From Methylobacterium sp. J-026 (GTDB taxonomy: Bacteria; Pseudomonadota; Alphaproteobacteria; Rhizobiales; Beijerinckiaceae): a stretch of DNA of 64,000 nucleotides. The position numbers were made by a program, and so were the translations under genes. This document shows positions 27,056-35,052 of the stretch, one piece after another. Numbering within the stretch: the stretch's first letter is position 1; the number at the start of each line of letters is the position of its first letter. Under the pieces are notes generated by a model. That model worked only from the letters and a program-made list of their open reading frames with translations, was not told the DNA's origin and did no database searches. The stretch covers positions 104,635 to 168,634 of the forward strand of contig NZ_JAKSYC010000069.1 in NCBI RefSeq assembly GCF_022829585.1, given 5' to 3'.

Positions 27056-29059
27056 ATGTTCGACAAGATCCTGATTGCCAACCGGGGCGAGATCGCCTGC
27101 CGGGTCATCAAGACCGCTCGGAAGATGGGCATCAGGACCGTTGCGGTCTACTCGGACGCCGATCGCGACGCCGTGCATGTCGCCATGGCCGACGAGGCGG
27201 TCCGTATCGGGCCCGCCGCCGCTGCCGAGTCCTATCTCGTCATCGACAAGATCGTCGAGGCCTGCCGGCAGACCGGAGCCCAGGCGGTCCATCCCGGCTA
27301 CGGCTTCCTGTCCGAGCGCGAGGCCTTCCCGAAGGCGCTCGAAGCCGCCGGCATCGTGTTCATCGGCCCAAATCCGGCCGCCATCGCCGCGATGGGCGAC
27401 AAGATCGAATCCAAGAAGGCGGCGGCTGCCGCCGACGTTTCCACGGTCCCGGGCTTCCTCGGCGTGATCGAATCGCCCGAGCACGCGAAGACGATCGCCG
27501 ACGAGATCGGCTACCCGGTGATGATCAAGGCGTCCGCGGGCGGCGGCGGCAAGGGCATGCGCATCGCCCATTCGGGCGACGAGGTGGCCGAGGGCTTCGC
27601 CCGCGCCCGCTCGGAGGCGGCCTCCTCCTTCGGCGACGACCGCGTCTTCATCGAGAAGTTCATCACCGATCCGCGCCACATCGAGATCCAGCTGATCGGC
27701 GACAAGCACGGCAACGTCGTCTACCTCGGCGAGCGCGAATGCTCGATCCAACGTCGTAACCAGAAGGTGATCGAAGAGGCGCCGTCGCCGCTCCTCGACA
27801 AGAAGACGCGCCGCAAGATGGGCGAGCAGGCGGTCGCGCTCGCCAAGGCGGTGAACTACGACTCGGCCGGCACGGTGGAGTTCGTCGCCGGGCAGGACAA
27901 GTCGTTCTACTTCCTGGAGATGAACACCCGGCTCCAGGTCGAGCATCCGGTGACCGAGATGATCACCGGGCTCGACCTCGTCGAGCTGATGATCCGTGTC
28001 GCGGCCGGCGAGAAGCTGCCGATCACCCAGGACGACGTGAAGCTCAACGGCTGGGCGGTGGAGAGCCGCGTCTACGCCGAGGATCCGACCCGCAACTTCC
28101 TGCCCTCGATCGGGCGGCTGACCACCTACCGGCCGCCGGAGGAGGGGCGCCAGGGCAAGGCGATCGTGCGCAACGATACCGGCGTGGAGGAGGGCGGCGA
28201 GATCGCCATCCACTACGACCCGATGATCGCCAAGCTGGTGACCTGGGCCCCCAGCCGGTCCGAGGCGATCGCCGCGCAGGCCGAGGCCCTCGACGCCTTC
28301 GCCATCGACGGCATCCGCCACAACATCCCGTTCCTGTCCGCGCTGATGGCGCATCCGCGCTGGCAGGAGGGCCACCTGTCCACCGGCTTCATCGCCGAGG
28401 AATTTCCGAACGGTTTCGTCGCCCCGGAGCCGGCCGGGGCGGTGGCCCTCCGCATGATGGCGGCCGCGGCGGCGATCGACCACAAGCTCAACCAGCGCAA
28501 GCGGGGCATCTCCGGCCAGATGCGGGCGCCGGGCCTGTTCGCGTTCGAGCACGACCGCGTGGTGGTCCTGGCCGGTCAATCCTATCCCGTCACGGTGACG
28601 CCGGAGGGCGAGGATCTGCTGGTCACCCAGGACGGCGGGACGTCTGTGACCGTGGCGAGCGCGTGGCGTCCCGGCGAGCCGGTCTGGATCGGCACGATCG
28701 GATCCGAGCGGGTCGCCCTCCAGGTGCGCGGCCTGCTGAACGGCGTGTTCCTGCAGCATGCGGGCGCGGCGGCCGAGGCGCGGGTCTACACCCGCCGCGA
28801 GGCCGAACTCGCCGCGCTGATGCCGGTGAAGGAGCAGGCCGGCTCGGGCAAGCAGGTGCTCTGCCCGATGCCGGGCCTCGTGAAGCAGATCCTGGTCACC
28901 GAGGGCCAGGAGGTGAAGACCGGCGAGCCGATCGCCGTGGTCGAGGCCATGAAGATGGAGAACATGCTCCGGGCCGAGCGCGACGCCACGGTGGGTAAGA
29001 TCCACGCCAAGGAGGGCGACAGCCTCGCGGTCGACGCGGTGATCCTGGAATTCGCCTGA
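27056..29059 (+). CDS. pccA: Acetyl/propionyl-CoA carboxylase alpha subunit (biotin carboxylase + biotin carrier)
   Basis: Encodes 667 residues from ATG 27056. Domains: N-terminal biotin carboxylase (about 1-450) with FDKILIANRGEIACRVI, HPGYGFLSE, the ATP-grasp glycine loop KASAGGGGKGMRIAH, and EMNTRLQVEHPVTEMITGLDLV; a linker or BT-like domain; and a C-terminal biotinyl domain with EAMKMEN, in which Lys633 carries biotin. The length and fused biotin domain fit PccA rather than AccC. It makes methylmalonyl-CoA from propionyl-CoA with a PccB partner not encoded here. In methylotrophs such an enzyme takes part in the ethylmalonyl-CoA cycle, which is a possible role. Confidence 0.93.
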   Translation: MFDKILIANRGEIACRVIKTARKMGIRTVAVYSDADRDAVHVAMADEAVRIGPAAAAESYLVIDKIVEACRQTGAQAVHPGYGFLSEREAFPKALEAAGIVFIGPNPAAIAAMGDKIESKKAAAAADVSTVPGFLGVIESPEHAKTIADEIGYPVMIKASAGGGGKGMRIAHSGDEVAEGFARARSEAASSFGDDRVFIEKFITDPRHIEIQLIGDKHGNVVYLGERECSIQRRNQKVIEEAPSPLLDKKTRRKMGEQAVALAKAVNYDSAGTVEFVAGQDKSFYFLEMNTRLQVEHPVTEMITGLDLVELMIRVAAGEKLPITQDDVKLNGWAVESRVYAEDPTRNFLPSIGRLTTYRPPEEGRQGKAIVRNDTGVEEGGEIAIHYDPMIAKLVTWAPSRSEAIAAQAEALDAFAIDGIRHNIPFLSALMAHPRWQEGHLSTGFIAEEFPNGFVAPEPAGAVALRMMAAAAAIDHKLNQRKRGISGQMRAPGLFAFEHDRVVVLAGQSYPVTVTPEGEDLLVTQDGGTSVTVASAWRPGEPVWIGTIGSERVALQVRGLLNGVFLQHAGAAAEARVYTRREAELAALMPVKEQAGSGKQVLCPMPGLVKQILVTEGQEVKTGEPIAVVEAMKMENMLRAERDATVGKIHAKEGDSLAVDAVILEFA

Positions 29060-29076
29060 GCCAAATCGCGTTCGTC

Positions 29077-29307
29077 GTGAGTGCGGTTCACAACGAGCAG
29101 ACGAAGCTGCTGGCCACTGCGGTGAACAACGTAGCAGTGGCGTTCGCGGTGATCGGCTTCGTGACGCCGATCACCGCGATGAGTTTCGGGATCGCGAGCG
29201 CGCCGGCATTGCAGTCGGCAACCGCCTTCTTCGTGGTGATCTGGCTTTGCGCGGCGATCGGATTACATTGGATCGGGCGGCGCGTGCTGCGGAGCATCAG
29301 GCCATGA
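29077..29307 (+). CDS. Micro membrane protein A, copy 2 (76 aa, two helices)
   Basis: GTG 29077 lies 17 bases after pccA. The protein repeats the plan of the 21232 ORF: HNEQTKLLA head, helix 1 (VNNVAVAFAVIGFVTPITAM), a short loop, helix 2 (ATAFFVVIWLCAAIG) and a basic LHWIGRRVLRSIRP tail. Conserved against copy 1 are N-E-x-T-K-L-x-A, V-N, G-x3-P-I and L-H-x3-R-R-x-L. Each copy uses the rare codon pair TTA-CAT for the conserved Leu-His (here 29263-29268). GC is lower than in pccA. It overlaps the next ORF by ATGA. Function unknown; possibly cotranscribed with pccA. Confidence 0.7.
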   Translation: MSAVHNEQTKLLATAVNNVAVAFAVIGFVTPITAMSFGIASAPALQSATAFFVVIWLCAAIGLHWIGRRVLRSIRP

Positions 29308-29426
29308 GTTCGGGTGAGATCTTCGTCACCTTTGTGATACCCGCCGTAACCCTGGCGGTTGCCTACGCAGCGATGCGCGCGAACGAATGGGCGATCCAGC
29401 GCGAGGAGCGCAAAGCGGGCAAGTGA
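29304..29426 (+). CDS. Micro membrane protein B, copy 2 (40 aa, one helix)
   Basis: ATG 29304 overlaps the stop of protein A. It has one hydrophobic helix (about 5-23, EIFVTFVIPAVTLAVAYAA) and a charged tail (EWAIQREERKAGK). It matches the 33-residue ORF at 21456 in start (MS), helix with a Pro-Ala kink and basic end, and in its coupling to protein A. The tail is longer here by seven residues. No family is recognised; it is credible mainly because the pair is repeated. Confidence 0.6.
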   Translation: MSSGEIFVTFVIPAVTLAVAYAAMRANEWAIQREERKAGK

Positions 29427-29456
29427 CAGCGCCGAGCGGCTGCTGAGCTCGGCACC

Positions 29457-29888
29457 ATGCCCCTCTATTTCGCCTACGGCGCCAACATGGATGCCGCCGC
29501 GATGGCGCTGCGCTGCCCGGTCTCGCGGCTGATCGGCGGCGGGCACTTGCCCCGGCACCGCTTCATCATCATGCGCGAAGGCTATGCCTCTGTGGTGCGC
29601 GATCCCGTCCGGATCGTCCACGGTGTGCTGTGGGACCTGGCGCTCGACGATATCCCGGCGCTGGACCGCTACGAGGGCGTCGCCGGCGGCCTCTACGCCA
29701 AGGCGACGCTTCCCGTCACGACTGCCGGCGGGGTCAAGCGCGCCCTGATCTATCTCGGACGGTCGACCGCGCCGGGCCGGCCACGGCCGGGCTACCTCGA
29801 CGCCGTGCTGGCGGCCGCCCGGGCCGCCCAGCTGCCGCCGGCCTATATCCGCGAGATCAGTACCTGGACGCGTGGCCAGCCCGTCTGA
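29457..29888 (+). CDS. Gamma-glutamylcyclotransferase-family protein
   Basis: Encodes 143 residues. PLYFAYGANMDAAAMALRCP is the substrate loop of the GGCT/AIG2 fold (usually YGSNL; here YGANM). VHGVLWDLALDDIPALDRYEGV holds the expected catalytic glutamate, Glu in DRYEG. Family members turn gamma-glutamyl amides into 5-oxoproline, but bacterial members have varied or unknown substrates. The gene begins 30 bases after micro cassette 2 on the same strand. Biochemical role unassigned. Confidence 0.82.
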   Translation: MPLYFAYGANMDAAAMALRCPVSRLIGGGHLPRHRFIIMREGYASVVRDPVRIVHGVLWDLALDDIPALDRYEGVAGGLYAKATLPVTTAGGVKRALIYLGRSTAPGRPRPGYLDAVLAAARAAQLPPAYIREISTWTRGQPV

Positions 29889-30032
29889 ACGGCCGGCAAC
29901 TGGTACGCAACCTGCTTGCTCGCGACCGACCGGGGCAGCGACATCGACAGGCGCCCCGGCCAGCTGTCGTGATTGCGCGGCGCGCCCTACGGTCAACGGC
30001 GATCGGCGGCGGCCTGCGAGGGAGAGGTTTGC

Positions 30033-30881
30033 ATGTCCTATCTGGCGCCCGCCGATTTCGTGAAGAAGGCCGTCGATGCCGGTGAATCGAAGGTCTTCAT
30101 GGCCACCAAAGACACGTTCATCCGCGCCTACATGGCCGGCGCGATCCTGGCGCTCGCCGCCGCCTTCGCGGTCACCATCAACCAGACCACCGGCCAGCCG
30201 CTGATCGGGGCGCTGCTGTTCCCCGTCGGCTTCTCGATGCTGTACCTGCTCGGCTACGACCTGTTCACGGGCGTCTGCGTGCTCACGCCTCTGGCGCTGA
30301 TCGACAAGCGGCCGGGCGTCACCGTGGCCGGCGTCGCCCGCAACTGGGTGCTGGTCTTCTTCGGCAACTTCGCGGGCGCGCTGACCACCGCGGTGATGAT
30401 GGCGATCGTGTTTACCTTCGGCTTCGCTACCGAGCCGAACGCCGTCGGCAAGCTGATCGCCGGCATCGGCGAGGCGCGCACCCTCGGCTACGAGAAGTAC
30501 GGCGCCTCCGGCATGCTGACGCTCTTCGTCCGCGCCATGATGTGCAACTGGATGGTCTCGACGGGCGTGATCGGCGCGATGCTGTCGACCTCGGTGCCCG
30601 GCAAGGTGATCGCCATGTGGATGCCGATCACGGTGTTCTTCTTCATGACCTTCGAGCATTCGGTGGTGAACATGTTCCTGTTCCCCTCGGCAATCCTCAT
30701 GGGCGGCCACCTGACCGTGATGGATTACCTGCTCTGGAACGAGATCCCGACCCTGCTCGGCAACATCGTCGGCGGCCTCGCCTTCACCGGTCTCATGCTC
30801 TACTCGACCCATGTGCGGACCGGGGCGACCCGGATCGCGGCCGTCGACGCGGGCGTGCGTCGCCCGATCGCGGCCGAGTGA
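30033..30881 (+). CDS. Formate/nitrite transporter (FNT) family channel
   Basis: Encodes 282 residues from ATG 30033, preceded by GGGAGAGG. Six membrane helices are visible. Motifs of the pentameric FNT channels are present: KDTFIRAYMAGAILALAAAFAV, FPVGFSMLYLLGYDLFTG (the LxxxxLFTG signature), VARNWVLVFFGNFAGA, MMCNWMVSTGVIGAM and FFFMTFEHSVVNMFLFP, with the central-pore histidine in FEHS. The family passes formate, nitrite or hydrosulfide. If the host is a methylotroph, formate is a natural guess, but no formate enzyme is adjacent. Confidence 0.92.
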   Translation: MSYLAPADFVKKAVDAGESKVFMATKDTFIRAYMAGAILALAAAFAVTINQTTGQPLIGALLFPVGFSMLYLLGYDLFTGVCVLTPLALIDKRPGVTVAGVARNWVLVFFGNFAGALTTAVMMAIVFTFGFATEPNAVGKLIAGIGEARTLGYEKYGASGMLTLFVRAMMCNWMVSTGVIGAMLSTSVPGKVIAMWMPITVFFFMTFEHSVVNMFLFPSAILMGGHLTVMDYLLWNEIPTLLGNIVGGLAFTGLMLYSTHVRTGATRIAAVDAGVRRPIAAE

Positions 30882-30934
30882 GGCGAACCGGGCCCGCGTC
30901 GCACGCGCGGGCCCGATCGACGCGTGTGGACGGC

Positions 30935-31219
30935 ATGAGCGAGCGACGGACGGTTTCCCTCCTCATCGAGGGGCGGGTGCAGGGCGTATCCTATCGCGCC
31001 TGGACGCGGGATCAGGCGCGGGCCCAAGGCCTCGCCGGCTCCGTGCGCAACCGCGACGACGGCGCGGTGGAGGCGGTGTTCAGCGGCAGTCCGGAGGCCG
31101 TGGACCGGATGGTAATCCTGTGCCGGTCCGGGCCACCGGGCGCCCGCGTCTCCGACATCACCATCCGCGCGCTTGACGACGGTCCCGCGTTATCCGGCTT
31201 CGAGATCCTGCGCGGCTGA
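30935..31219 (+). CDS. acyP: Acylphosphatase
   Basis: Encodes 94 residues. GRVQGVSYRAWTRDQARAQGLAGSVRNRDDGAVEAVFSG is the complete active-site region, with phosphate-binding Arg21 and catalytic Asn39. ATG 30935 was chosen because it starts the ferredoxin-like fold; the frame is open upstream into the previous gene. The enzyme hydrolyses acyl phosphates such as acetyl- or carbamoyl-phosphate and is cytosolic. It follows the FNT gene by 53 bases and may be cotranscribed. Confidence 0.92.
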   Translation: MSERRTVSLLIEGRVQGVSYRAWTRDQARAQGLAGSVRNRDDGAVEAVFSGSPEAVDRMVILCRSGPPGARVSDITIRALDDGPALSGFEILRG

Positions 31220-31303
31220 GGTGGCGGACGGGCGGACGGCTTCTGCGGCGGCCGTCGGGCTGTTATGGCATCGCGGCCCTCGTGAAGCCGCCTCTCGTCG
31301 ATC

Positions 31304-32065
31304 ATGAACGACCTATCCGCCGGCCAAGCCGCGTTCTCGCCCCTGGATCTCGGAGCCCTCCTCTACTTCATCGTCGCCTGGGTGGCGTACGGGCTGTCGG
31401 TCGGGCGGCTGCGGGGCCGGATGGTCCCCCTCAGCCAGATCATGAACGGCCATCGGTCCAACTGGGCCCGGCAGGTGATCGGCCGCGACAACCGGGTGGT
31501 CGACACCCAGATCAACGCCTCCCTGCAGAACGGGACCGCCTTCTTCGCCTCGACCTCCCTGATCGCCCTCGGGTCGGTCCTCACCCTGTCGCGCTCGGGC
31601 GACGATGTGCTGAACCTGTTCGCAACCCTGCCCTTCGGCACCGTGGCGACCCGCCTGACCTGGGAGCTGAAGGTCGCCGGGCTCGCGCTGGTGTTCGTCT
31701 ATGCCTTCTTCAAGTTCGCCTGGGCCTATCGCCTGTTCAACTACGCGGCGATTCTCCTCGGCGCGGTGCCGCCGAAGGGGTCCGGGGCCAGCGAGACCGA
31801 GATGATGCGGGCGGTGCGCCGGCTCGCGGCGATGAACGTCAGCGCCGGCCGGCATTTCGCCCGAGGGCAGCGGGCGTTCTTCTTCGCGCTCGCCTATCTC
31901 GGCTGGTTCGTGAGCCCCTACGTGCTCATCGCCTCGACATCGGCGGTGGTGATCATCATGTGGCGTCGGCAGTTCGCTTCCGAGATCCGCGCGGCGCTGC
32001 TCGAAGCGGGGGAGGGTCCCCACGAGGGTCCGCTCCTGCCTCCCCTGGAAGAGGCGAGGACATGA
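31304..32065 (+). CDS. DUF599 family membrane protein
   Basis: Encodes 253 residues with four or five membrane helices. The region WARQVIGRDNRVVDTQINASLQNGTAFFASTSLIALGSVL and the later AMNVSAGRHFARGQRAFFFALAYLGWFVSPY are the pattern I recall for DUF599. These proteins have no assigned function. The DUF3253 start overlaps its stop by ATGA, suggesting the two are made together. Confidence 0.85.
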   Translation: MNDLSAGQAAFSPLDLGALLYFIVAWVAYGLSVGRLRGRMVPLSQIMNGHRSNWARQVIGRDNRVVDTQINASLQNGTAFFASTSLIALGSVLTLSRSGDDVLNLFATLPFGTVATRLTWELKVAGLALVFVYAFFKFAWAYRLFNYAAILLGAVPPKGSGASETEMMRAVRRLAAMNVSAGRHFARGQRAFFFALAYLGWFVSPYVLIASTSAVVIIMWRRQFASEIRAALLEAGEGPHEGPLLPPLEEART

Positions 32066-32367
32066 CCGACACGAGACCCGACGATGCGGCGATCGAGACG
32101 GCGATGCTCGGCCTCGTCGCCGCGCGCGGTGCGGACAAGACGGTCTGCCCGTCGGAGGTCGCCCGGGCGCTGGGCGGCCCGCATCCGGATGGTTGGGGGC
32201 CCCTGATGCAGCCGGTGCGGCGGGTCGCGGTCCGCCTCGCCCATGCGGGCCGTGTCGCGATCCTGCGCAAGGGCAAGCCGGTGGATCCGGACGATTTCCG
32301 CGGCATCTACCGCCTGGCGCTGCCCGCGGGGGATTCGTCGGGGCCCGGCAGCCAGTCCGGCGTGTAG
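32062..32367 (+). CDS. DUF3253-type small winged-helix-like protein
   Basis: Encodes 101 residues from ATG 32062, overlapping the DUF599 gene by ATGA. The sequence AIETAMLGLVAARGADKTVCPSEVARALGG, then WGPLMQPVRRVAVRLAHAGRVAILRKGKPVDPDDFRGIYRL, matches the DUF3253 pattern: a compact winged-helix-like domain with a C-P-S-E-V-A-R helix. DNA binding is possible but unproven. Its last 61 bases overlap in antiparallel fashion with the 3' end of the YdcF gene, which is unusual. Confidence 0.82.
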   Translation: MTDTRPDDAAIETAMLGLVAARGADKTVCPSEVARALGGPHPDGWGPLMQPVRRVAVRLAHAGRVAILRKGKPVDPDDFRGIYRLALPAGDSSGPGSQSGV

Positions 32368-33140
32368 CCGGCCCACCGATAGACCGCGAGGCCGATCCAC
32401 TCCTTCAGGGCGAGATCGAGCTGGAACAGGCCGTCGGAGGCGAAGCCGTTGAACCGGGTCACGTCGCCCCAGCCGCGCGTCCGGTAATCCACCGGGACCG
32501 CATCAACCGTGAAGCCGGCCTGCCGGAAACAGCCGACGGCCCGGGGCATGTGCCAGGCCGAGGTGACGAGGAGCCAGCGCTCCCCGGGCTTCGGGTGGAC
32601 CAGGGCCGCCGTGAAGGCCGCGTTCTCGTGGGTGTTGCGCGACCGGTTCTCCAGGATCAGCCGGCTGCGGGGAACGCCGATCGTGTCCGCCTGGCGGCTG
32701 ACGATGTCGGCCTCCGCGATGCCGCCGCCGATGAAGCCGCTCCCGCCCGAGAAGACGAGTCGCGCCGCCGGGAAGCGCCGGGCCAGATCCGCGAAATAGA
32801 TCGGCCGTTCGCCGGCATCGTTGACGATGATCTGGTCCCGCGCCTCGGACAGGCCGGCCTCGATCCCGCCGCCGAGCACGATGATGCCCGCGGGTGCCGG
32901 ACCGTCCGCCGGGAAGGGCGCGAAGCGCTGCTCGAGCGGGAGGAGCATCGTCTCCGCGAGGGGCGACAGGCCGCCGACGCCGAGACCCACGGCGCCGAGG
33001 AGCGCGAGGCCGGTCCCGGTCCGGCGCAGCCGCGTGGCCGAGAGCAGGAGCAGCCCCCCCAGGACCAGGAAGATCAGGAAGTTCGACGGGGTGATCAGGA
33101 AGTAGATCAGCTTCGACAGCGGGAAGAACACGGCGCTCAC
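32307..33140 (-). CDS. YdcF/ElyC-family (DUF218) membrane-anchored protein
   Basis: Encodes 277 residues from GTG 33140, which overlaps the stop of the upstream RraA-like gene (GTGA). Two N-terminal helices (LIYFLITPSNFLIFLVLGGLLLL and TGLALLGAVGLGVGGL) anchor a DUF218 domain with GIIVLGGGIEAG, LVFSGGSGFIGGG, EADIVSRQADTIGVPRSRLILENRSRNTHENA and LLVTSAWHMPRAVGCFRQAGF. E. coli ElyC of this family affects peptidoglycan precursor and polyisoprenoid use. The last 61 bases run antiparallel over the DUF3253 gene. Confidence 0.88.
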   Translation of the reverse strand: MSAVFFPLSKLIYFLITPSNFLIFLVLGGLLLLSATRLRRTGTGLALLGAVGLGVGGLSPLAETMLLPLEQRFAPFPADGPAPAGIIVLGGGIEAGLSEARDQIIVNDAGERPIYFADLARRFPAARLVFSGGSGFIGGGIAEADIVSRQADTIGVPRSRLILENRSRNTHENAAFTAALVHPKPGERWLLVTSAWHMPRAVGCFRQAGFTVDAVPVDYRTRGWGDVTRFNGFASDGLFQLDLALKEWIGLAVYRWAGYTPDWLPGPDESPAGSARR

Positions 33141-33787
33141 GCCGGCTTCGTCTCGGCCTGGAACCGGGCCAGGGCGGCGGCATCCGGCGGTAGCAGGCGC
33201 GCGAGGCTCTCGCCCCGCTCCACCTCGCGCTGGATCCAGAGGTCGAGGCGCTGCTGCTCCACGGCTTCGAGGGCAATCCGCTCGGCGATCCCGGCCGGCA
33301 GGGCGACGATTCCGTCGCCCGCGCAGACCACGATGTCGCCCGGATGGATCGCCGCCCCGCCGCAGGTGACGGGTTGTTGCGTGCCGACCAGCGCGAGGGC
33401 TCCGCCCGCCCCCTGCGGTGCGCTCCAGCTCGGCAGGCCGATCGCTTCCGGCAGAGCCGCGTCGGTGATCAATCCGGCGGCGCCGCGCTGATCGAGCCGC
33501 GCCGCCAGGATCGCCCCGAACGGCAGAACCAGGCCGGTCGCGGCGGCATCGATCACCACCAGCGAATCCTCGGGAACGGCGTCGATGGCGGCGGCGAGGT
33601 CGCCCGCGGCATCGTCGCGGGCCGGAATCATCCGCAGCGTGTAGGCGATGCCGATCGCGCTGCCGCTGGTGCCCGGGGACAGCCCCCTGGGGCTGAAGGC
33701 CTTCACGCCGGCCCGCGTCAGAGCGCGGGCGAGGCTTGCCGGCGTCACGGCGGAGAGCGCGTCGCGCAAGGTCGGGTCGATCGCCAT
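33137..33787 (-). CDS. RraA-like / dimethylmenaquinone methyltransferase-family protein
   Basis: Encodes 216 residues from ATG 33787, with AGGAAG just upstream. The RraA fold is indicated by GTSGSAIGIAYTLRMIPARDD, GAILAARLDQRGAAGLITDAALPEA (the D-x-x-G-R-D-like metal and substrate region, here ITDAALPE) and IHPGDIVVCAGDGIVALPAGIAE. Family members range from RNase E inhibitors to 4-hydroxy-4-methyl-2-oxoglutarate aldolases. This one lacks a clear GxR(D) aldolase motif, so the activity is undefined. Translationally coupled to the YdcF gene. Confidence 0.78.
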   Translation of the reverse strand: MAIDPTLRDALSAVTPASLARALTRAGVKAFSPRGLSPGTSGSAIGIAYTLRMIPARDDAAGDLAAAIDAVPEDSLVVIDAAATGLVLPFGAILAARLDQRGAAGLITDAALPEAIGLPSWSAPQGAGGALALVGTQQPVTCGGAAIHPGDIVVCAGDGIVALPAGIAERIALEAVEQQRLDLWIQREVERGESLARLLPPDAAALARFQAETKPA

Positions 33788-33898
33788 CGGGGCTTCCTCG
33801 ATGCGGCGGTCCAATCCGCGCCGCGCGTTCTGCCAAGTGGATCCCCGGCGCCGGACGGCAACCGTTCGTCCCGGAATAGAGATCCGTCGCCGGGAAGC

Positions 33899-34945
33899 TC
33901 AGAGGTCCGTCCTGATAACGGTCGGAAACCCCAGGATGAAGTCGGGTCCGAAGGCGGTGACCGGAGTTTGGAAGCCGGCCGGGACCGCGCCCGATGCCAC
34001 GCGCCGGGCGATCTCAAGGGCGGTCAGGACCGTGAGGCTGTAGCCCTCGGGGGTCTCCATGCGGCTCGCCGCGCGCGCGCCGGCACCGTCCCAGGCCTCG
34101 GCCAGGAAGGTGCTGCGCGCCGACGCCCGGGCCGAGTCCGAGGGGCCTGCCGGCAGCCTGTCGATGCCGCGGTTGATCAGGCGCTGCGCGGTCCCGCCGG
34201 CGATGAGCCGCCGGATCCCCGCCGGCAGGCCCGCGGCGGCCGCCATGGCCGGGAAGGCCTCGAAATACACCGCGATGTTCGGGATGCGCGTGGAGTACCA
34301 CGCGCTCGACACGTCGCCCCAGCCGAGCCCAACGGTGCGCCGCGGGCCCCGGCCGAAATCGGCCCGGCCGCGGGGCGGGCTCGGCAACTCGACGATGCGG
34401 CCGGCCCGGCGCACCCGCGTCCCCCAGGCGATGCCCTCGACCATGGTGCGGGCCGTGCCCCGGCTGAAGCCGCCGAAGCCGCCGATCGAGATCCGCAGAT
34501 GCGTGGCCCCGGGCACCCGGCCGGCCACGTGGGCGGCCAGGCAGTCGCTCGGCACAACGTCGAACCCGGCCGCCGGCAGCAGGACGATGCCCGCCGCCTT
34601 CGCGTCCGCGTCCCGGGCGGCGAGCGATTCCAGCACGTCGATCTCGCCGGTGATGTCGACGTAATGCGCGCCCGCGGCGAGACAGGCCTCGGCCATGGGT
34701 CGGGCCGTCCGGGAGAACGGGCCGGCGGCGTGGATCACCGCCGCGACGCCCGCCAGCATGGCCCGCAGGGGACCCGGTTGGTCGAGGCGCGCGGCCCGCG
34801 ATTCGAGGCCGAGCCGCGCGGCGAGCGGACGGAGCTTCTCCGGATCACGCCCGGCCAGGATCGGCCGCAGGCCCTGCGCGACGGCGTGCTCGGCGATCAG
34901 CCGGCCCGTATAGCCGGTGGCGCCGTAGATAAGAATCGTGCTCAT
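33899..34945 (-). CDS. Saccharopine dehydrogenase-like NAD(P)-binding oxidoreductase
   Basis: Encodes 348 residues. The N-terminal Rossmann loop ILIYGATGYTGRLIAEHAV, then LAGRDPEKLRPLAARLG, VIHAAGPFSRTARPMAEACLAAGAHYVDITGE and AAGFDVVPSDCLAAHVA, are typical of the trans-acting enoyl reductase / saccharopine-dehydrogenase-like group. The C-terminus ends with MTPEGYSLTVL-like and PDFILGFPTV elements. The substrate is unknown; true lysine metabolism is not suggested by context. It is read on the same strand as RraA and YdcF, 111 bases before the RraA start. Confidence 0.82.
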   Translation of the reverse strand: MSTILIYGATGYTGRLIAEHAVAQGLRPILAGRDPEKLRPLAARLGLESRAARLDQPGPLRAMLAGVAAVIHAAGPFSRTARPMAEACLAAGAHYVDITGEIDVLESLAARDADAKAAGIVLLPAAGFDVVPSDCLAAHVAGRVPGATHLRISIGGFGGFSRGTARTMVEGIAWGTRVRRAGRIVELPSPPRGRADFGRGPRRTVGLGWGDVSSAWYSTRIPNIAVYFEAFPAMAAAAGLPAGIRRLIAGGTAQRLINRGIDRLPAGPSDSARASARSTFLAEAWDGAGARAASRMETPEGYSLTVLTALEIARRVASGAVPAGFQTPVTAFGPDFILGFPTVIRTDL

Positions 34946-35052
34946 GACCGGGCTTCTGCCACCGCCTCCGCGGGTGTCAAAACGCGCTGCGCGCCGGGCG
35001 GGTTCGCGGCATCGCTTGCCCAGCCGGGACTTGGCTCAGGAGCCATGAGACG

